NCBI RefSeq assembly: GCF_030687575.1
Contig: NZ_CP117439.1
Coordinates: forward strand, 2,781,501-2,845,500
From: Pseudomonas sp. FP2309
GTDB lineage: Bacteria > Pseudomonadota > Gammaproteobacteria > Pseudomonadales > Pseudomonadaceae
DNA: 64,000 bases
Direction: 5' to 3'
Shown here: piece by piece, positions 16,743 through 25,339 of the stretch
Numbering within the stretch: the stretch's first letter is position 1
Layout of the letters: every line of letters starts with the position of its first letter
Notes under the pieces: generated by a model
What the model saw: only the letters and a program-made list of their open reading frames with translations
Told to the model about the DNA's origin: nothing
Databases searched by the model: none
Program-made: the position numbers and the translations under genes

Positions 16743-17927
16743 TCACTGCTGCGGCAGACGGCGCAGCGCAGCAATCATCGTGTCGATCTCCGCCTCGGTG
16801 TTGTAAGCATGCAGTGACGCGCGGCTGACCTCCAGCAAGTCCCTGTGCTGCATATCGAGCAGGGTTGAGCGGAACGTCGAGGTCGAGACGTTGATTCGCT
16901 TGTCCTGACTGGCCAGCCACTGCTGAACCTGCGCGACGCTGCCACCGCAATGAGTGAAGGTGACGATGCCGGATTTGACCGCCCCCAGGTCTTGCGGCGT
17001 CACGCCCGGGATATCCGCCAGTCGCTGGCGCAGATAATCCGCCAGATGCTGAATTCGCCGCCACATCGGTTCGATACCTTGGGCCAGTGCGTATACCACC
17101 GCGGCCCCGAGGCCCAGTTTCGCGGCGACATTACATTCCCAGTTTTCGAAGCGCCGTGCGTCGGGACGGATTGTGAAGGCGTGCGCGGTTTGCAAAGACG
17201 CCGCATGCAGGTCGAGAAACACGGGTTCCAGCTGTTGGCACAACGATCTTTCGACATACAAGAAACCCATTCCGCGCGGCCCACGCAAGTATTTGCGGCT
17301 GGTCGCGGTGAGCATATGGCAGCCGATCTTCTGCACGTCGATCGGCATCTGCCCGACGCCCTGGCAAGCATCGAGCAAAAACAGTACACCGGCCGCACGG
17401 GCGAGGGCGCCGATCTGTTCGATGGGCTGCACCGGCCCGCCGTTGGTGGCGATCACGGGCAGGGAGATCAGTGCAACGCGATCATCGTCGAGCATTCCCT
17501 TAAGCGCCGACAACGAGACCTGGCCGCGCTCATCGTTGGGGATGACACGAATCTCGATGCCGCGTTGCTGCTTCAGTTGCAGGTAAGGAATGTAGTTTCC
17601 GGCGTACTCGGTAGTCGACGTCAACACCACCTGGCCAGGTTTCAGCGGCAATGAATAGAACGCCATGTCCCAGGCACGCGTCGCGTTTTCGATCACCGCG
17701 ATTTCTTCGGGTTGCGCGTTGATCAGGCGTGCGATGGCGCCATAGACGGTATCCACCTGGGCCGATTGCTGCCCGGCCGCTTCATACCCGCCAAGATTCG
17801 CCTCAAGTTGAATGTGGCGGGTCATGGCGTCGATCACCGGCGCGGGCATCAGTGCCGCACCGGCATTGTTGAAGTGGATCAGTTGCCCGACGGCGGGTGT
17901 GTCGGCACGCAGTTGTTCAACGTTCAA
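16743..17927 (-). CDS. Class V PLP-dependent aminotransferase-fold enzyme of the siderophore operon
   Basis: A 394-residue cysteine-desulfurase/isopenicillin-N-epimerase-like PLP enzyme. It opens with HFNNAGAALMP and carries LLDACQGVGQMP (PLP-ring aspartate) and the Schiff-base lysine in ATSRKYLRGPRG near residue 210. Last gene of the biosynthetic operon, 15 bp after the MFS gene. Its job is not set by the sequence: it could racemise or deaminate a building block, act as a lyase, or supply an amine. It has no counterpart in the staphyloferrin B operon I know. Cysteine desulfuration is unlikely given the context. Confidence 0.8.
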   Translation of the reverse strand: MNVEQLRADTPAVGQLIHFNNAGAALMPAPVIDAMTRHIQLEANLGGYEAAGQQSAQVDTVYGAIARLINAQPEEIAVIENATRAWDMAFYSLPLKPGQVVLTSTTEYAGNYIPYLQLKQQRGIEIRVIPNDERGQVSLSALKGMLDDDRVALISLPVIATNGGPVQPIEQIGALARAAGVLFLLDACQGVGQMPIDVQKIGCHMLTATSRKYLRGPRGMGFLYVERSLCQQLEPVFLDLHAASLQTAHAFTIRPDARRFENWECNVAAKLGLGAAVVYALAQGIEPMWRRIQHLADYLRQRLADIPGVTPQDLGAVKSGIVTFTHCGGSVAQVQQWLASQDKRINVSTSTFRSTLLDMQHRDLLEVSRASLHAYNTEAEIDTMIAALRRLPQQ

Positions 17928-17942
17928 AAGCTAACTCCTTGG

Positions 17943-19187
17943 TCAATCCCCGGGCGGGGCTGCACTCGGTTGCATCACCGCAGGCCAGTAACGCAGCGCA
18001 ACAATGGGAACCAGCGCCAGCACGTAGGCCAGGCAAACGAACAGGTAGGTGTACTGCAAACCGTAGACCTGGCTGAGCAGGCCACCGGCAGAGATCCCCG
18101 CGATCGAGGCAAACTGCGCGGTGCCCTGAGCGATTCCGAGCACATGGCCCTGCTGCGAGCTGTCGGCGGTTTTCGAGATCAGCGCCATCAACACCGGCGT
18201 GGTCGCCCCCAGTAATACGCCCCAGATAAAGTAGGCGATGACGAACACCATCGGATTACGCGTGGCGCCCGCCACGGCGGTGAGGACGATGCAGCCGATG
18301 ACGACGTACGTCATGCGCTGCAAAGTGTCTTGCTGACCACGGTGTTCGAAATAACGCGACCATGCCGTGGCCGAAAGAATGAAGCCCAGCGCCAGCAGGC
18401 CGTAGCACAGGCCGACCACCGAATTGCTGACCTCGAACACCGAGCTGACGTACAGCGAGAACGAGGTCTGCGGCAGCATCCGCGCCAGCAACAGAATGCC
18501 CATCACGCCCAGCAGCGACAGCAACGGCGAACCTTGCCAGAGACGGCCGGAACGGCTGGCCGGCGCGGGTTTGTCTGCGGTTGCCGGTTTTTTCGCCGGG
18601 GGCACATCCGGCAAGGTCACGGCGGCGGTCACGGTGCACACCGCACACAGCGCCGAGGCAATGAGGTTGATCCAGAAGAACGTCGCGTAATCGAGGATCA
18701 AACCACCGACCACCGCACCCAGCAGTGAGCCCACGTTGGTCGAGATTTGCAGGATGGCGAATAATCGTGCCCGTCGCGACGGCGCTTCAATGCTCACACC
18801 ATACGCCTGCGCCGGAGCGATGTACCCGGCGAACGCGCCTTGCAGGAAACGCAGGATCAGGATGACCCAGATATCAGTGAAGAGGGCCAGCCCAAGCTGG
18901 GTCAACGACAAGCCGGCGAGCGCGCGGATCATCATCAACTTATGGCCATAGCGATCACCGATACGGCCCCAGAATGCACTGGTCAGAATAATGCCCAGCA
19001 TCGGCCCGACGTACACGGCGATGCTCGCGAAGCTGAAAACCGACTCCGAAGTCGTCAGCCCACGCAGGTGGACAGGCCAGAACGGCCCGCTCATTTCCAT
19101 CGCGCCCATCGACACCAACTGGATCGCAAATAGAAGATAAATCAGGATTCGTACTCTTGAACCCTGGATGACACCTGCATGGGACAT
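17943..19187 (-). CDS. MFS transporter, probable siderophore exporter
   Basis: A 414-residue, 12-segment major facilitator with the loop 2-3 motif FWGRIGDRYGHKLMM and a duplicate architecture with a central cytoplasmic loop near residue 200. It lies between the NIS synthetase (13 bp gap) and the aminotransferase (15 bp gap), the same position as SbnD-like, LbtB-like and FslB-like exporters in NIS siderophore operons. The predicted role is export of the finished siderophore across the inner membrane. Confidence 0.87.
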   Translation of the reverse strand: MSHAGVIQGSRVRILIYLLFAIQLVSMGAMEMSGPFWPVHLRGLTTSESVFSFASIAVYVGPMLGIILTSAFWGRIGDRYGHKLMMIRALAGLSLTQLGLALFTDIWVILILRFLQGAFAGYIAPAQAYGVSIEAPSRRARLFAILQISTNVGSLLGAVVGGLILDYATFFWINLIASALCAVCTVTAAVTLPDVPPAKKPATADKPAPASRSGRLWQGSPLLSLLGVMGILLLARMLPQTSFSLYVSSVFEVSNSVVGLCYGLLALGFILSATAWSRYFEHRGQQDTLQRMTYVVIGCIVLTAVAGATRNPMVFVIAYFIWGVLLGATTPVLMALISKTADSSQQGHVLGIAQGTAQFASIAGISAGGLLSQVYGLQYTYLFVCLAYVLALVPIVALRYWPAVMQPSAAPPGD

Positions 19188-19200
19188 GAGTCAGCCTCGG

Positions 19201-21051
19201 TTAAACGCTGGCGAGCGGGTTGGACAGGGTGTGTTGCAAACGATAATTGCTGTACTGCATCAAGTGCATGCGCAACAACGAACGGGTCGGCCATGGGTCT
19301 TCGACGAACGCCTTGTGCTCGGTTTCCCATACGGCTGGCGAAACACGATCGCGCACGGCCTCGAAGGCGAGATCGGTTTCCTCGCGCAGGATTCGCCACA
19401 GCCGCGTGTTGTTCATGCCGTACTCCCGGGTCAGCCACAGCGCGATCTCATGCAGATGCGTGAGAAACGCCGCGTCCAGCACAAACATACGCACCGGTTC
19501 AATATCACCGCAGAACACCGTCGGCAGGATACCCGGCTGGACATGCGGCTGCAGGCTGTAGCCACGTTGTTCCAGCCATGGCGCGTAGGTACGGCCATCG
19601 CCGAAATCGCGGATCAGCAGACTACGTGCTTTGCCGTCGGGGGAGAACAGCACCATGGTGTTTTGCTGATGGGCTTCCAGGCCGATGCCGTACATCAAAT
19701 AGATCGCCACCACCGGGTGGGTGACCACTTTGGCGTACTCGCGGAACCAGTCCTCGACCTGCACGGCAGTGGCGCGCACGCCATCGCGCTCGATCAGGTC
19801 GGTGAACAACGGTCGCCCGCTACCGGGCAAACGCGTGAACAGCGAGGCCACGGTAATCGGCAGGCAGTCGTCATTGCGCTCGAACGCTGGCGCACTGGCG
19901 CGATAGACCACGGATAAATGACGGCCCGGATGATCGTCCTGGGTAACGGCGTTTTTGTAACGCACGCCGATTTCTTCCGGGAATATTTCCAGGCGTCGAT
20001 CAAAACCGTTCTCTGCCTCGAGAATCTTGCTGATCAGTGTGCTGATGCGCGGGCCCATGTGTATCGACTTGGCCTGCAGGCTGCGCAGCTCGCTGGTCAT
20101 CCATACGGCGATGGGTAATTTGATCAGCGGCGCACATTCGTCCAGCATCGGCATCATCGTGCGGTAGGACATGGTCGGCAGGGTTGGAATGTCCGGGCCG
20201 TCGGTGATCAGGATGCCTTCTTCGATTTCCGCCGCGAAGGTTTTCAACACATAGGCCTGCAAGTGCCAGGCGTGAATCGGCAGCGGCAGCCACTCTGTTT
20301 CGTCCAGGCCCTTGCGGTTGAGTGAGGCTTTCCATTGTTCCCATTGGCGCGCAAAGTTGCCGGCAAACCAATCGTGGTAATTGGTCACGTGAGGCATGCT
20401 TTCACTTTTTGCATTGTCGGCGCGCAAGGCGGCGATGCGCAGCGGCACCTGCGCGTTGAACTCGGGCGAAAGTTGCTCCACTTCCTCATCGCTCAGCCCC
20501 GGGCGGGCTTTCCACGTCGGATAGTACGGATGGCCTTCCAGTGAACCCCACTGGTCGAGCAGGATTGCGGCATCCTTGGTCTTGGCGTGTTGGCGCAGGT
20601 AGTCAGTGAAGCTGTTGAGCCCCTGGTCCTTGGCGGCCTGTTGCAGTAGGGCATTCCACTGCTGGCGATGCTGACGGGCGTGCGCGTCGTTGGTCAGGCT
20701 GTTTTCCATGTCGGATTTGAGCCCTGCCACGCCTTCGTCAGTCGGTTCGAAATCGAAGCTGTCGCGCAGCACATCCAGCATGTCCTGATGGCTGGTGATG
20801 GTGTGACGCACTCCTTCGTCGGTCACCAGCACCACGTCACCGTCATTGACCACCGTGTCAGCGGGGCCTTTGGCGATATCCGAAAACACCAGGTGGGCGC
20901 GGCCGCCCTTGAGCGGGAAAGTGGCCTGGTTGCCCTCGTGGGAAAAGCTCAGGGCCGAGCGGTCGAGGATGTTTTCCGCAAAAAGGCAACGCAGCAGGCG
21001 GCGCATGGCGTTTTTGCGGGAGTAGGCGATCAGTGTCTGCAAGTCATTCAT
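19201..21051 (-). CDS. IucA/IucC-family NRPS-independent siderophore (NIS) synthetase
   Basis: A 616-residue NIS synthetase that adenylates a carboxylate (usually citrate or a derivative) and joins it to an amine or alcohol. Family marks are GHPYYPTWKAR near residue 173 (ATP/substrate loop), LPIHAWH near 257-263, EAHQQN at 459-464, RDFGDG at 481-486 and a FhuF-like C-terminal part. A TTG start 22 codons upstream would overlap the dehydrogenase gene. The ATG at 21051 is preferred, though its ribosome site is weak. It is the only NIS synthetase in the locus, so it may act twice on one citrate-amine skeleton as rhizoferrin-type synthetases do. The donor class (A, B or C) cannot be set by eye. 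Confidence 0.93.
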   Translation of the reverse strand: MNDLQTLIAYSRKNAMRRLLRCLFAENILDRSALSFSHEGNQATFPLKGGRAHLVFSDIAKGPADTVVNDGDVVLVTDEGVRHTITSHQDMLDVLRDSFDFEPTDEGVAGLKSDMENSLTNDAHARQHRQQWNALLQQAAKDQGLNSFTDYLRQHAKTKDAAILLDQWGSLEGHPYYPTWKARPGLSDEEVEQLSPEFNAQVPLRIAALRADNAKSESMPHVTNYHDWFAGNFARQWEQWKASLNRKGLDETEWLPLPIHAWHLQAYVLKTFAAEIEEGILITDGPDIPTLPTMSYRTMMPMLDECAPLIKLPIAVWMTSELRSLQAKSIHMGPRISTLISKILEAENGFDRRLEIFPEEIGVRYKNAVTQDDHPGRHLSVVYRASAPAFERNDDCLPITVASLFTRLPGSGRPLFTDLIERDGVRATAVQVEDWFREYAKVVTHPVVAIYLMYGIGLEAHQQNTMVLFSPDGKARSLLIRDFGDGRTYAPWLEQRGYSLQPHVQPGILPTVFCGDIEPVRMFVLDAAFLTHLHEIALWLTREYGMNNTRLWRILREETDLAFEAVRDRVSPAVWETEHKAFVEDPWPTRSLLRMHLMQYSNYRLQHTLSNPLASV

Positions 21052-21086
21052 ATCAGCGGTCTGCTCGTCGAAATTGAGTAAAGAGA

Positions 21087-22247
21087 TCAAGCGGCGGCGT
21101 TGGTCGTGTGTGGCCAATGGTCCGGGAAGTAATCGAGCGCCGAGTCACGCAGGCCGTGCATGTAAGCCACGCTCCACTGAAGGACTTCCTCGATGTACGG
21201 CACCTTGAGCTCGAAACGTTTGGCCATTTCCACCAGCAGCACCAGGCCGTAGGCGACGTCTTCATTGAAGGCGCGGCTCTCGCGCTCGATCACGTAACCG
21301 GCGCGGTTGCCGTCGGCCGGCACCATCGGCGCGAGGATGTCGTTGTAGGCCTGATTGGTGCGCAGGATCGACAACATGCTGCTCTGGTCGCGGATCTGCT
21401 CGCCGTAGGCCTCGACGATTTCCTCTTTCAGGGATTTCACCGAGGACAGGTCGATACCCAGTCGCTGGCTGATCACCGCGCACAACGCCTGACTTTCCTG
21501 ATCCATGCGTTCGAGGAAGTAAGCGCCCAGTTCGGGACACTCGGTCCACCAGCACATGCGTTGCGGGAATATCTTGCGATGCCACTGGCCGTACGGCCCA
21601 ATGAGGCCGTAGATCACCGAGCTGTGCATGATCGGGTTACCCGGCGTCAGGGTGATTTCCAGATAGTGGTCGAGCATCGTCACGCACGGGCCGTACAACC
21701 GCGTCAAAATGTCCTGCAGTTGCTGACTGCACGCCTGCGACTCGCGGGCATGGGTCGCCACATACAACTGGCTTTTACCGCCGCCCATTTTGATCGAGCG
21801 CCCCGGTATCAGCTCGAACGCAGTATGCGGAACATCCTTCATGCCCCAGATCACGACATTCGGCCGATCGGGCAGGGTGGTTTCAGCCAACCAATCGAAA
21901 CCACAAAATCCCGGAATCGCGCCCACGTAAACCGGTTTGCCCGTGCTCAGATGCGGTGCAATGGCCTTAAGCGTTTGCGGTCGGGCATGGGCGGGCACGG
22001 TGATGATGACGATGTCGGCGTCCTCGACCGCTGCTTTTGCATCGCTGGTTACCCGATCCAGCCGGGCACTCAGGGTTGAGCCATCGGGCAACAAGGCCTG
22101 CAGCGGCGTATGGCGGGCGTGCTGTTCGATGACTTCCGGATTATGGGTGTGCATCGAAACCTGAACATCCGGCAGTTGCTTGAACAGGACGGCGTTGAGG
22201 TGACCGGTCCTGCCGCCACCACAGATGGCGACTTTCAATAAATTCAT
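21087..22247 (-). CDS. Octopine/nopaline-dehydrogenase-family enzyme in the Dap pathway
   Basis: A 386-residue opine dehydrogenase: Rossmann NAD(P) loop AICGGGRTGH (residues 8-17) and a C-terminal helical octopine-dehydrogenase domain with NPIMHSSVIYGLIGPYG near residue 210 (the catalytic His is expected there). These enzymes interconvert a keto acid plus an amino acid with a secondary amine. It is downstream of the SbnA-like gene by 28 bp. In staphyloferrin B synthesis SbnA makes the opine-like ACEGA and SbnB (a different family) hydrolyses it oxidatively to L-Dap and 2-oxoglutarate. By position and chemistry this enzyme is the likely SbnB substitute. Making an opine metallophore is the alternative, but no nicotianamine-synthase-like gene is present. 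Confidence 0.85.
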   Translation of the reverse strand: MNLLKVAICGGGRTGHLNAVLFKQLPDVQVSMHTHNPEVIEQHARHTPLQALLPDGSTLSARLDRVTSDAKAAVEDADIVIITVPAHARPQTLKAIAPHLSTGKPVYVGAIPGFCGFDWLAETTLPDRPNVVIWGMKDVPHTAFELIPGRSIKMGGGKSQLYVATHARESQACSQQLQDILTRLYGPCVTMLDHYLEITLTPGNPIMHSSVIYGLIGPYGQWHRKIFPQRMCWWTECPELGAYFLERMDQESQALCAVISQRLGIDLSSVKSLKEEIVEAYGEQIRDQSSMLSILRTNQAYNDILAPMVPADGNRAGYVIERESRAFNEDVAYGLVLLVEMAKRFELKVPYIEEVLQWSVAYMHGLRDSALDYFPDHWPHTTNAAA

Positions 22248-22275
22248 CGAGAGGCGTTCCTGTGTGATGGGTAAG

Positions 22276-23319
22276 TCATGCGACGCTCAATTGCAGCGGT
22301 GCGCAAACGCCTTCCAGCCATTGGGTCTTGCCCAGCCATGCATCGAGTTGCGGTGCGATGCTCGGGTCGATCAGGTCGCGCTCCTGCAGCCATTTGTCGT
22401 CGAACACGGTGTGCAGGTATTTCTCGCCGCCGTCGGCAATCGGCACAACCACATTGCCGCTCAATACGCCTTTGTGGATCAGCTCCAGCGCCTTGAAAAT
22501 CGCACCGCCGGTCGAGCCGCCCACCAGCAAGGCAAAGTTGCGCGCCATGTAGCGGGCCGTTTCGAACGCCTGAGAATCGGTGACCTGCACACCCAGATCG
22601 ATGCAACTGTAGTCGAGCACCAGGCCGACGGTGTCGCCGGCCGGCGTACCGGTGCCGGATTGGTAGTAGGGGTAGCCGGGGAGGCCGAACACAATCGAAC
22701 CGGCGGGCTCCACCGCAACGGTCAGCGTGTCCGGGTTGTGCACTTTCAGGCCGCGAGCGATGCCGGTCATCGAACCACCGGTGCCGACACAGCCAACGTA
22801 AGCGCCGATAACACCTTCAGCCTGAGCGATGGTTTCGCGGACGAAATCACTGTAGCCGCCCGCGTTGGCGGCGTTGTCGGATTGGTTCATGAACACAGCC
22901 CCGGGGATCTCGGCCGCCAGTTCGGCGGCCATCTGCTGGCGTTCGACCACCGCCACTTCATCCTCGCGATACGTCCCCTTGACGAAACGAATGTCGGCGC
23001 CCAACGCCTTCATCACGGCGATTTTGTCTTGCGCTGCATGATGGTCGACCACGGCGATAAAGTGCAGGCCGAACTCGACCGCTGCCATGGCCAGGCCAAT
23101 CCCGGTGTTGCCGGAGGACGACTCGACGACCACGCCGCCGTGTTTCAATCGACCGGACTTCAGCGCTGCCAGGACCATATTGCGCGCCATACGATCTTTG
23201 ATGCTGCCGCCGGGATTGTTTTTTTCAATCTTCAACAACAAGCGGGTGTGGGTGTCCGGAATATCAATGCCCAACATCGGGGTATTGCCAATGAGGTCAG
23301 ATACTTTAGTCAAGATCAT
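22276..23319 (-). CDS. sbnA: SbnA-like PLP synthase (cysteine synthase family)
   Basis: A 347-residue fold-type II PLP enzyme. The Schiff-base lysine is K41 in NPGGSIKDRM, the phosphate/carboxylate loop SSSGNTG is at 67-73 and the PLP-phosphate loop GTGGS is at 179-183. SbnA condenses O-phospho-L-serine with L-glutamate to N-(1-amino-1-carboxyl-2-ethyl)-glutamate on the way to L-2,3-diaminopropionate. The assignment over cysteine synthase rests on the siderophore context and on a ParB/SbnI-like serine-kinase candidate across the divergent promoter. It starts 14 bp after the decarboxylase gene. Confidence 0.83.
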   Translation of the reverse strand: MILTKVSDLIGNTPMLGIDIPDTHTRLLLKIEKNNPGGSIKDRMARNMVLAALKSGRLKHGGVVVESSSGNTGIGLAMAAVEFGLHFIAVVDHHAAQDKIAVMKALGADIRFVKGTYREDEVAVVERQQMAAELAAEIPGAVFMNQSDNAANAGGYSDFVRETIAQAEGVIGAYVGCVGTGGSMTGIARGLKVHNPDTLTVAVEPAGSIVFGLPGYPYYQSGTGTPAGDTVGLVLDYSCIDLGVQVTDSQAFETARYMARNFALLVGGSTGGAIFKALELIHKGVLSGNVVVPIADGGEKYLHTVFDDKWLQERDLIDPSIAPQLDAWLGKTQWLEGVCAPLQLSVA

Positions 23320-23333
23320 TTCAATTGTTCCCT

Positions 23334-24728
23334 TTAGTAGTCAGGTGAAAACGCATAGTTACCTTCCGTACAACAGGTTGCCGTCAACCGCCGGGGCAGG
23401 GGATGGCGATGAAACTCATTTTCCAGCAAGTCCATCTGATAACCGGCGGTATTAACGTAAATCAATAAGTCGCCGGCTTGAGGCGTCGTCGCAAAGTTGA
23501 TCAGCCGATGCGTGATCACGTCATCGTCCAGGCAGCTATGGCCCGCTATATACGCGTGGGTTGGTGTGTTGGGCAGTTCGCTTGTGCTGACCAGTATTGG
23601 ATCAATCAAGTATTCAGATGCAAACCAGGTCTCGCAGGCGCTGAAACTGCTGCCCTCGACAAAAATGACGGTTTTATTGTCGGTCAATTGTTTTGTACGG
23701 GTGATGCGGAATATTGAAATGGCCGCTTGGTCCACCAGGCTTCGGCCGGGTTCCAGTGCCAGTGTTATAGGCTGTCGGTTCAGATAATCAGCGATGGAAA
23801 GGCCAGATGAGTGCTCGGCCTCGAGTAATAATGACAGCCATTGTGGCGCGGTCAGGTCGCTGCCATAAGGATAATAAGCAGCGGGAACTTTCAAGTTGTA
23901 ATAATGACTCGGCTTATTGTCGTCTTGCAGAAAGCGGGCATAGTCCCGAGGCTCGACATAACGAATCGGCAGGCCACCGCCAATATCGATCATCTGCGGA
24001 TTCAAGCCCATTTCCCTGGCGGCCTCGACGAACCCGACGACCTCACGAAAGGCCTGTGCACGGGATTCGAATCCATAACCGCCGAGGTGAAAATGGAAAC
24101 CCTCGAAGTGAAAAGACTTCGTGTATTTCGTCAACCGTTGTAGGCCTTCGAGCATGTCCTCTGCGCCCATTCCGAAGCGGCTTCTTGGACTGCACCTCGG
24201 TCTGTAGCGCAGTAAAACTCTGGCTTTGGCAAGGTTTGATTGTGCGTCGACCACGCTTTTTAGGTGATCAAGCTCTTCCAGCGAGTCCACGCAAATCAAC
24301 GAAGCGGCGCTGATCAGTGCTTGATGAAATGCGGCCGTTTTGGCCGGTCCCGTGGCACAGATTTTTTCTGCCGGCGTGCCGGCTCGCAGCGCTGCATGCA
24401 GCTCGTGGATGCTCGACACGTCAACGCCGATCCCCGAACTTGCCGCTGCACTGAGCAGGCTTTGGGACTTATTAGCCTTGGCTCCGTAGAAGAGCGCATG
24501 CGCCACGCGGTGCTGTTTCAATACCGCCAGCAAGGCCGCTGTATTTAATTCAAACGCATGGGGCCAGACCAGGTTCAAGGGCGAGCCGTGCTGTTTGACC
24601 AACGCTTGAAGAGTGTCCGGAAAGTCATTGATGAAGGTGGAAATAAGGGGATCAATCAGCGGCTTTAACATCTGCGGATGATGAACTTTATTCCGTTGTT
24701 CGGCAGGCGCTGTGTTTGTTGAAGGCAT
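23334..24728 (-). CDS. PLP-dependent decarboxylase (ornithine/DAP decarboxylase fold III; SbnH/FslC-like)
   Basis: A 464-residue fold-type III decarboxylase. The PLP lysine is K84 in FYGAKANKS, the glycine-rich FHLGGYGFES near residue 210 binds phosphate, EPGRSLVD lies near 327, and the cysteine of SACETW near 360 is typical of the active site. It is the first gene of the operon, with AGAGG 7 nt before the start. SbnH and FslC act on citryl-diamino acid intermediates rather than the free amino acid. Here it would convert citryl-Dap to citryl-diaminoethane. Free Dap, ornithine or diaminopimelate as substrates cannot be excluded. Confidence 0.87.
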   Translation of the reverse strand: MPSTNTAPAEQRNKVHHPQMLKPLIDPLISTFINDFPDTLQALVKQHGSPLNLVWPHAFELNTAALLAVLKQHRVAHALFYGAKANKSQSLLSAAASSGIGVDVSSIHELHAALRAGTPAEKICATGPAKTAAFHQALISAASLICVDSLEELDHLKSVVDAQSNLAKARVLLRYRPRCSPRSRFGMGAEDMLEGLQRLTKYTKSFHFEGFHFHLGGYGFESRAQAFREVVGFVEAAREMGLNPQMIDIGGGLPIRYVEPRDYARFLQDDNKPSHYYNLKVPAAYYPYGSDLTAPQWLSLLLEAEHSSGLSIADYLNRQPITLALEPGRSLVDQAAISIFRITRTKQLTDNKTVIFVEGSSFSACETWFASEYLIDPILVSTSELPNTPTHAYIAGHSCLDDDVITHRLINFATTPQAGDLLIYVNTAGYQMDLLENEFHRHPLPRRLTATCCTEGNYAFSPDY

Positions 24729-25339
24729 AGTTAACCTCTGGCACCGTAAATGACGTCACCCTTGATGTTTTAATAACTAAGCGTTATCGCTTCAGGCTGT
24801 TTTATTGCGCCTCAATCATGAGGATTTAAATGTTTTGGCGGTGGATGCCAGCAGAAAACCGGGTAAAGCTGCGAAATGCTGGTCGTAATAAATGGTTCAC
24901 AAAAGACGTGCATGAGAACCCCATTCCTTAAGGTTTTTACGGATGTATTAATTGGCCACTAGTTGATGGCCTATCCCGATTAAATACGAGTAACTGACAT
25001 TCAAATGACATCATTGGCAGGTACTTCCCGAAGTCCGGATGACGTGCTTTGAACCGAGAATAGTTCCTCTTGGCGGCGTGAACAATATTGCGAACAGGAA
25101 CGATTATCAAGTAAGGTTTTGAAATATTTTTGAATAACGACCTGCTCAAGGCGAACACATGAACGTGTATTTACACGCTCAAGGACGCGTTCGCCCCGAG
25201 ATAAAAAAGTGCCTTAATTCGTTGAACAATAAGGCGTTAGAGGCTGTTTCGAAAAACCCGTAGCAGCGTGCAGATCTGCCGCTGAAAGGGCCTGAAAACT
25301 TTCAGAAACCACGACTGGTTCACACCAAGGAGCAAGCCC
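24729..25339 (+). other. 611-bp AT-rich divergent regulatory region of the siderophore locus
   Basis: No convincing gene. It must hold the promoters of the minus-strand biosynthetic operon and the plus-strand CitE operon. I see a symmetric ATAAC-TAAGC-GTTAT at 24773-24787 close to the decarboxylase start. A two-tier hairpin lies at 25150-25195 (GGCGAAC/GTTCGCC outside, CGTGT/ACACG inside), an imperfect GCCTTA/TAAGGC hairpin at 25211-25235, and a CTGAAAG/CTTTCAG hairpin at 25282-25305. No strong Fur box was recognised. Base composition is clearly more AT-rich than the flanks. Confidence 0.55.
25293..25319 (+). promoter_or_regulatory. Weak third copy of the receptor promoter element
   Basis: TGAAAAC-N11-ACGACTGGT resembles GTGATAC-N11-TCGACTGGC seen before both receptors. 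CGACTGG, the AC-TTT step and the spacing are kept, but the upstream box is poor. It ends 20 bp before the CitE-like start, closer than the 47 bp of the other two copies. Confidence 0.3.

Noticed and set aside
24773..24787. ATAAC-N5-GTTAT as a Fur box of the biosynthetic operon
   Set aside because: Symmetric, but it agrees poorly with the Fur consensus beyond the outer bases. Recorded only as a palindrome.
24937..25158. A 73-codon minus-strand frame in the divergent siderophore region
   Set aside because: GTG start without a ribosome site, rare codons (ATA, AGG, TTA), and no family resemblance. Kept only as part of the intergenic description.
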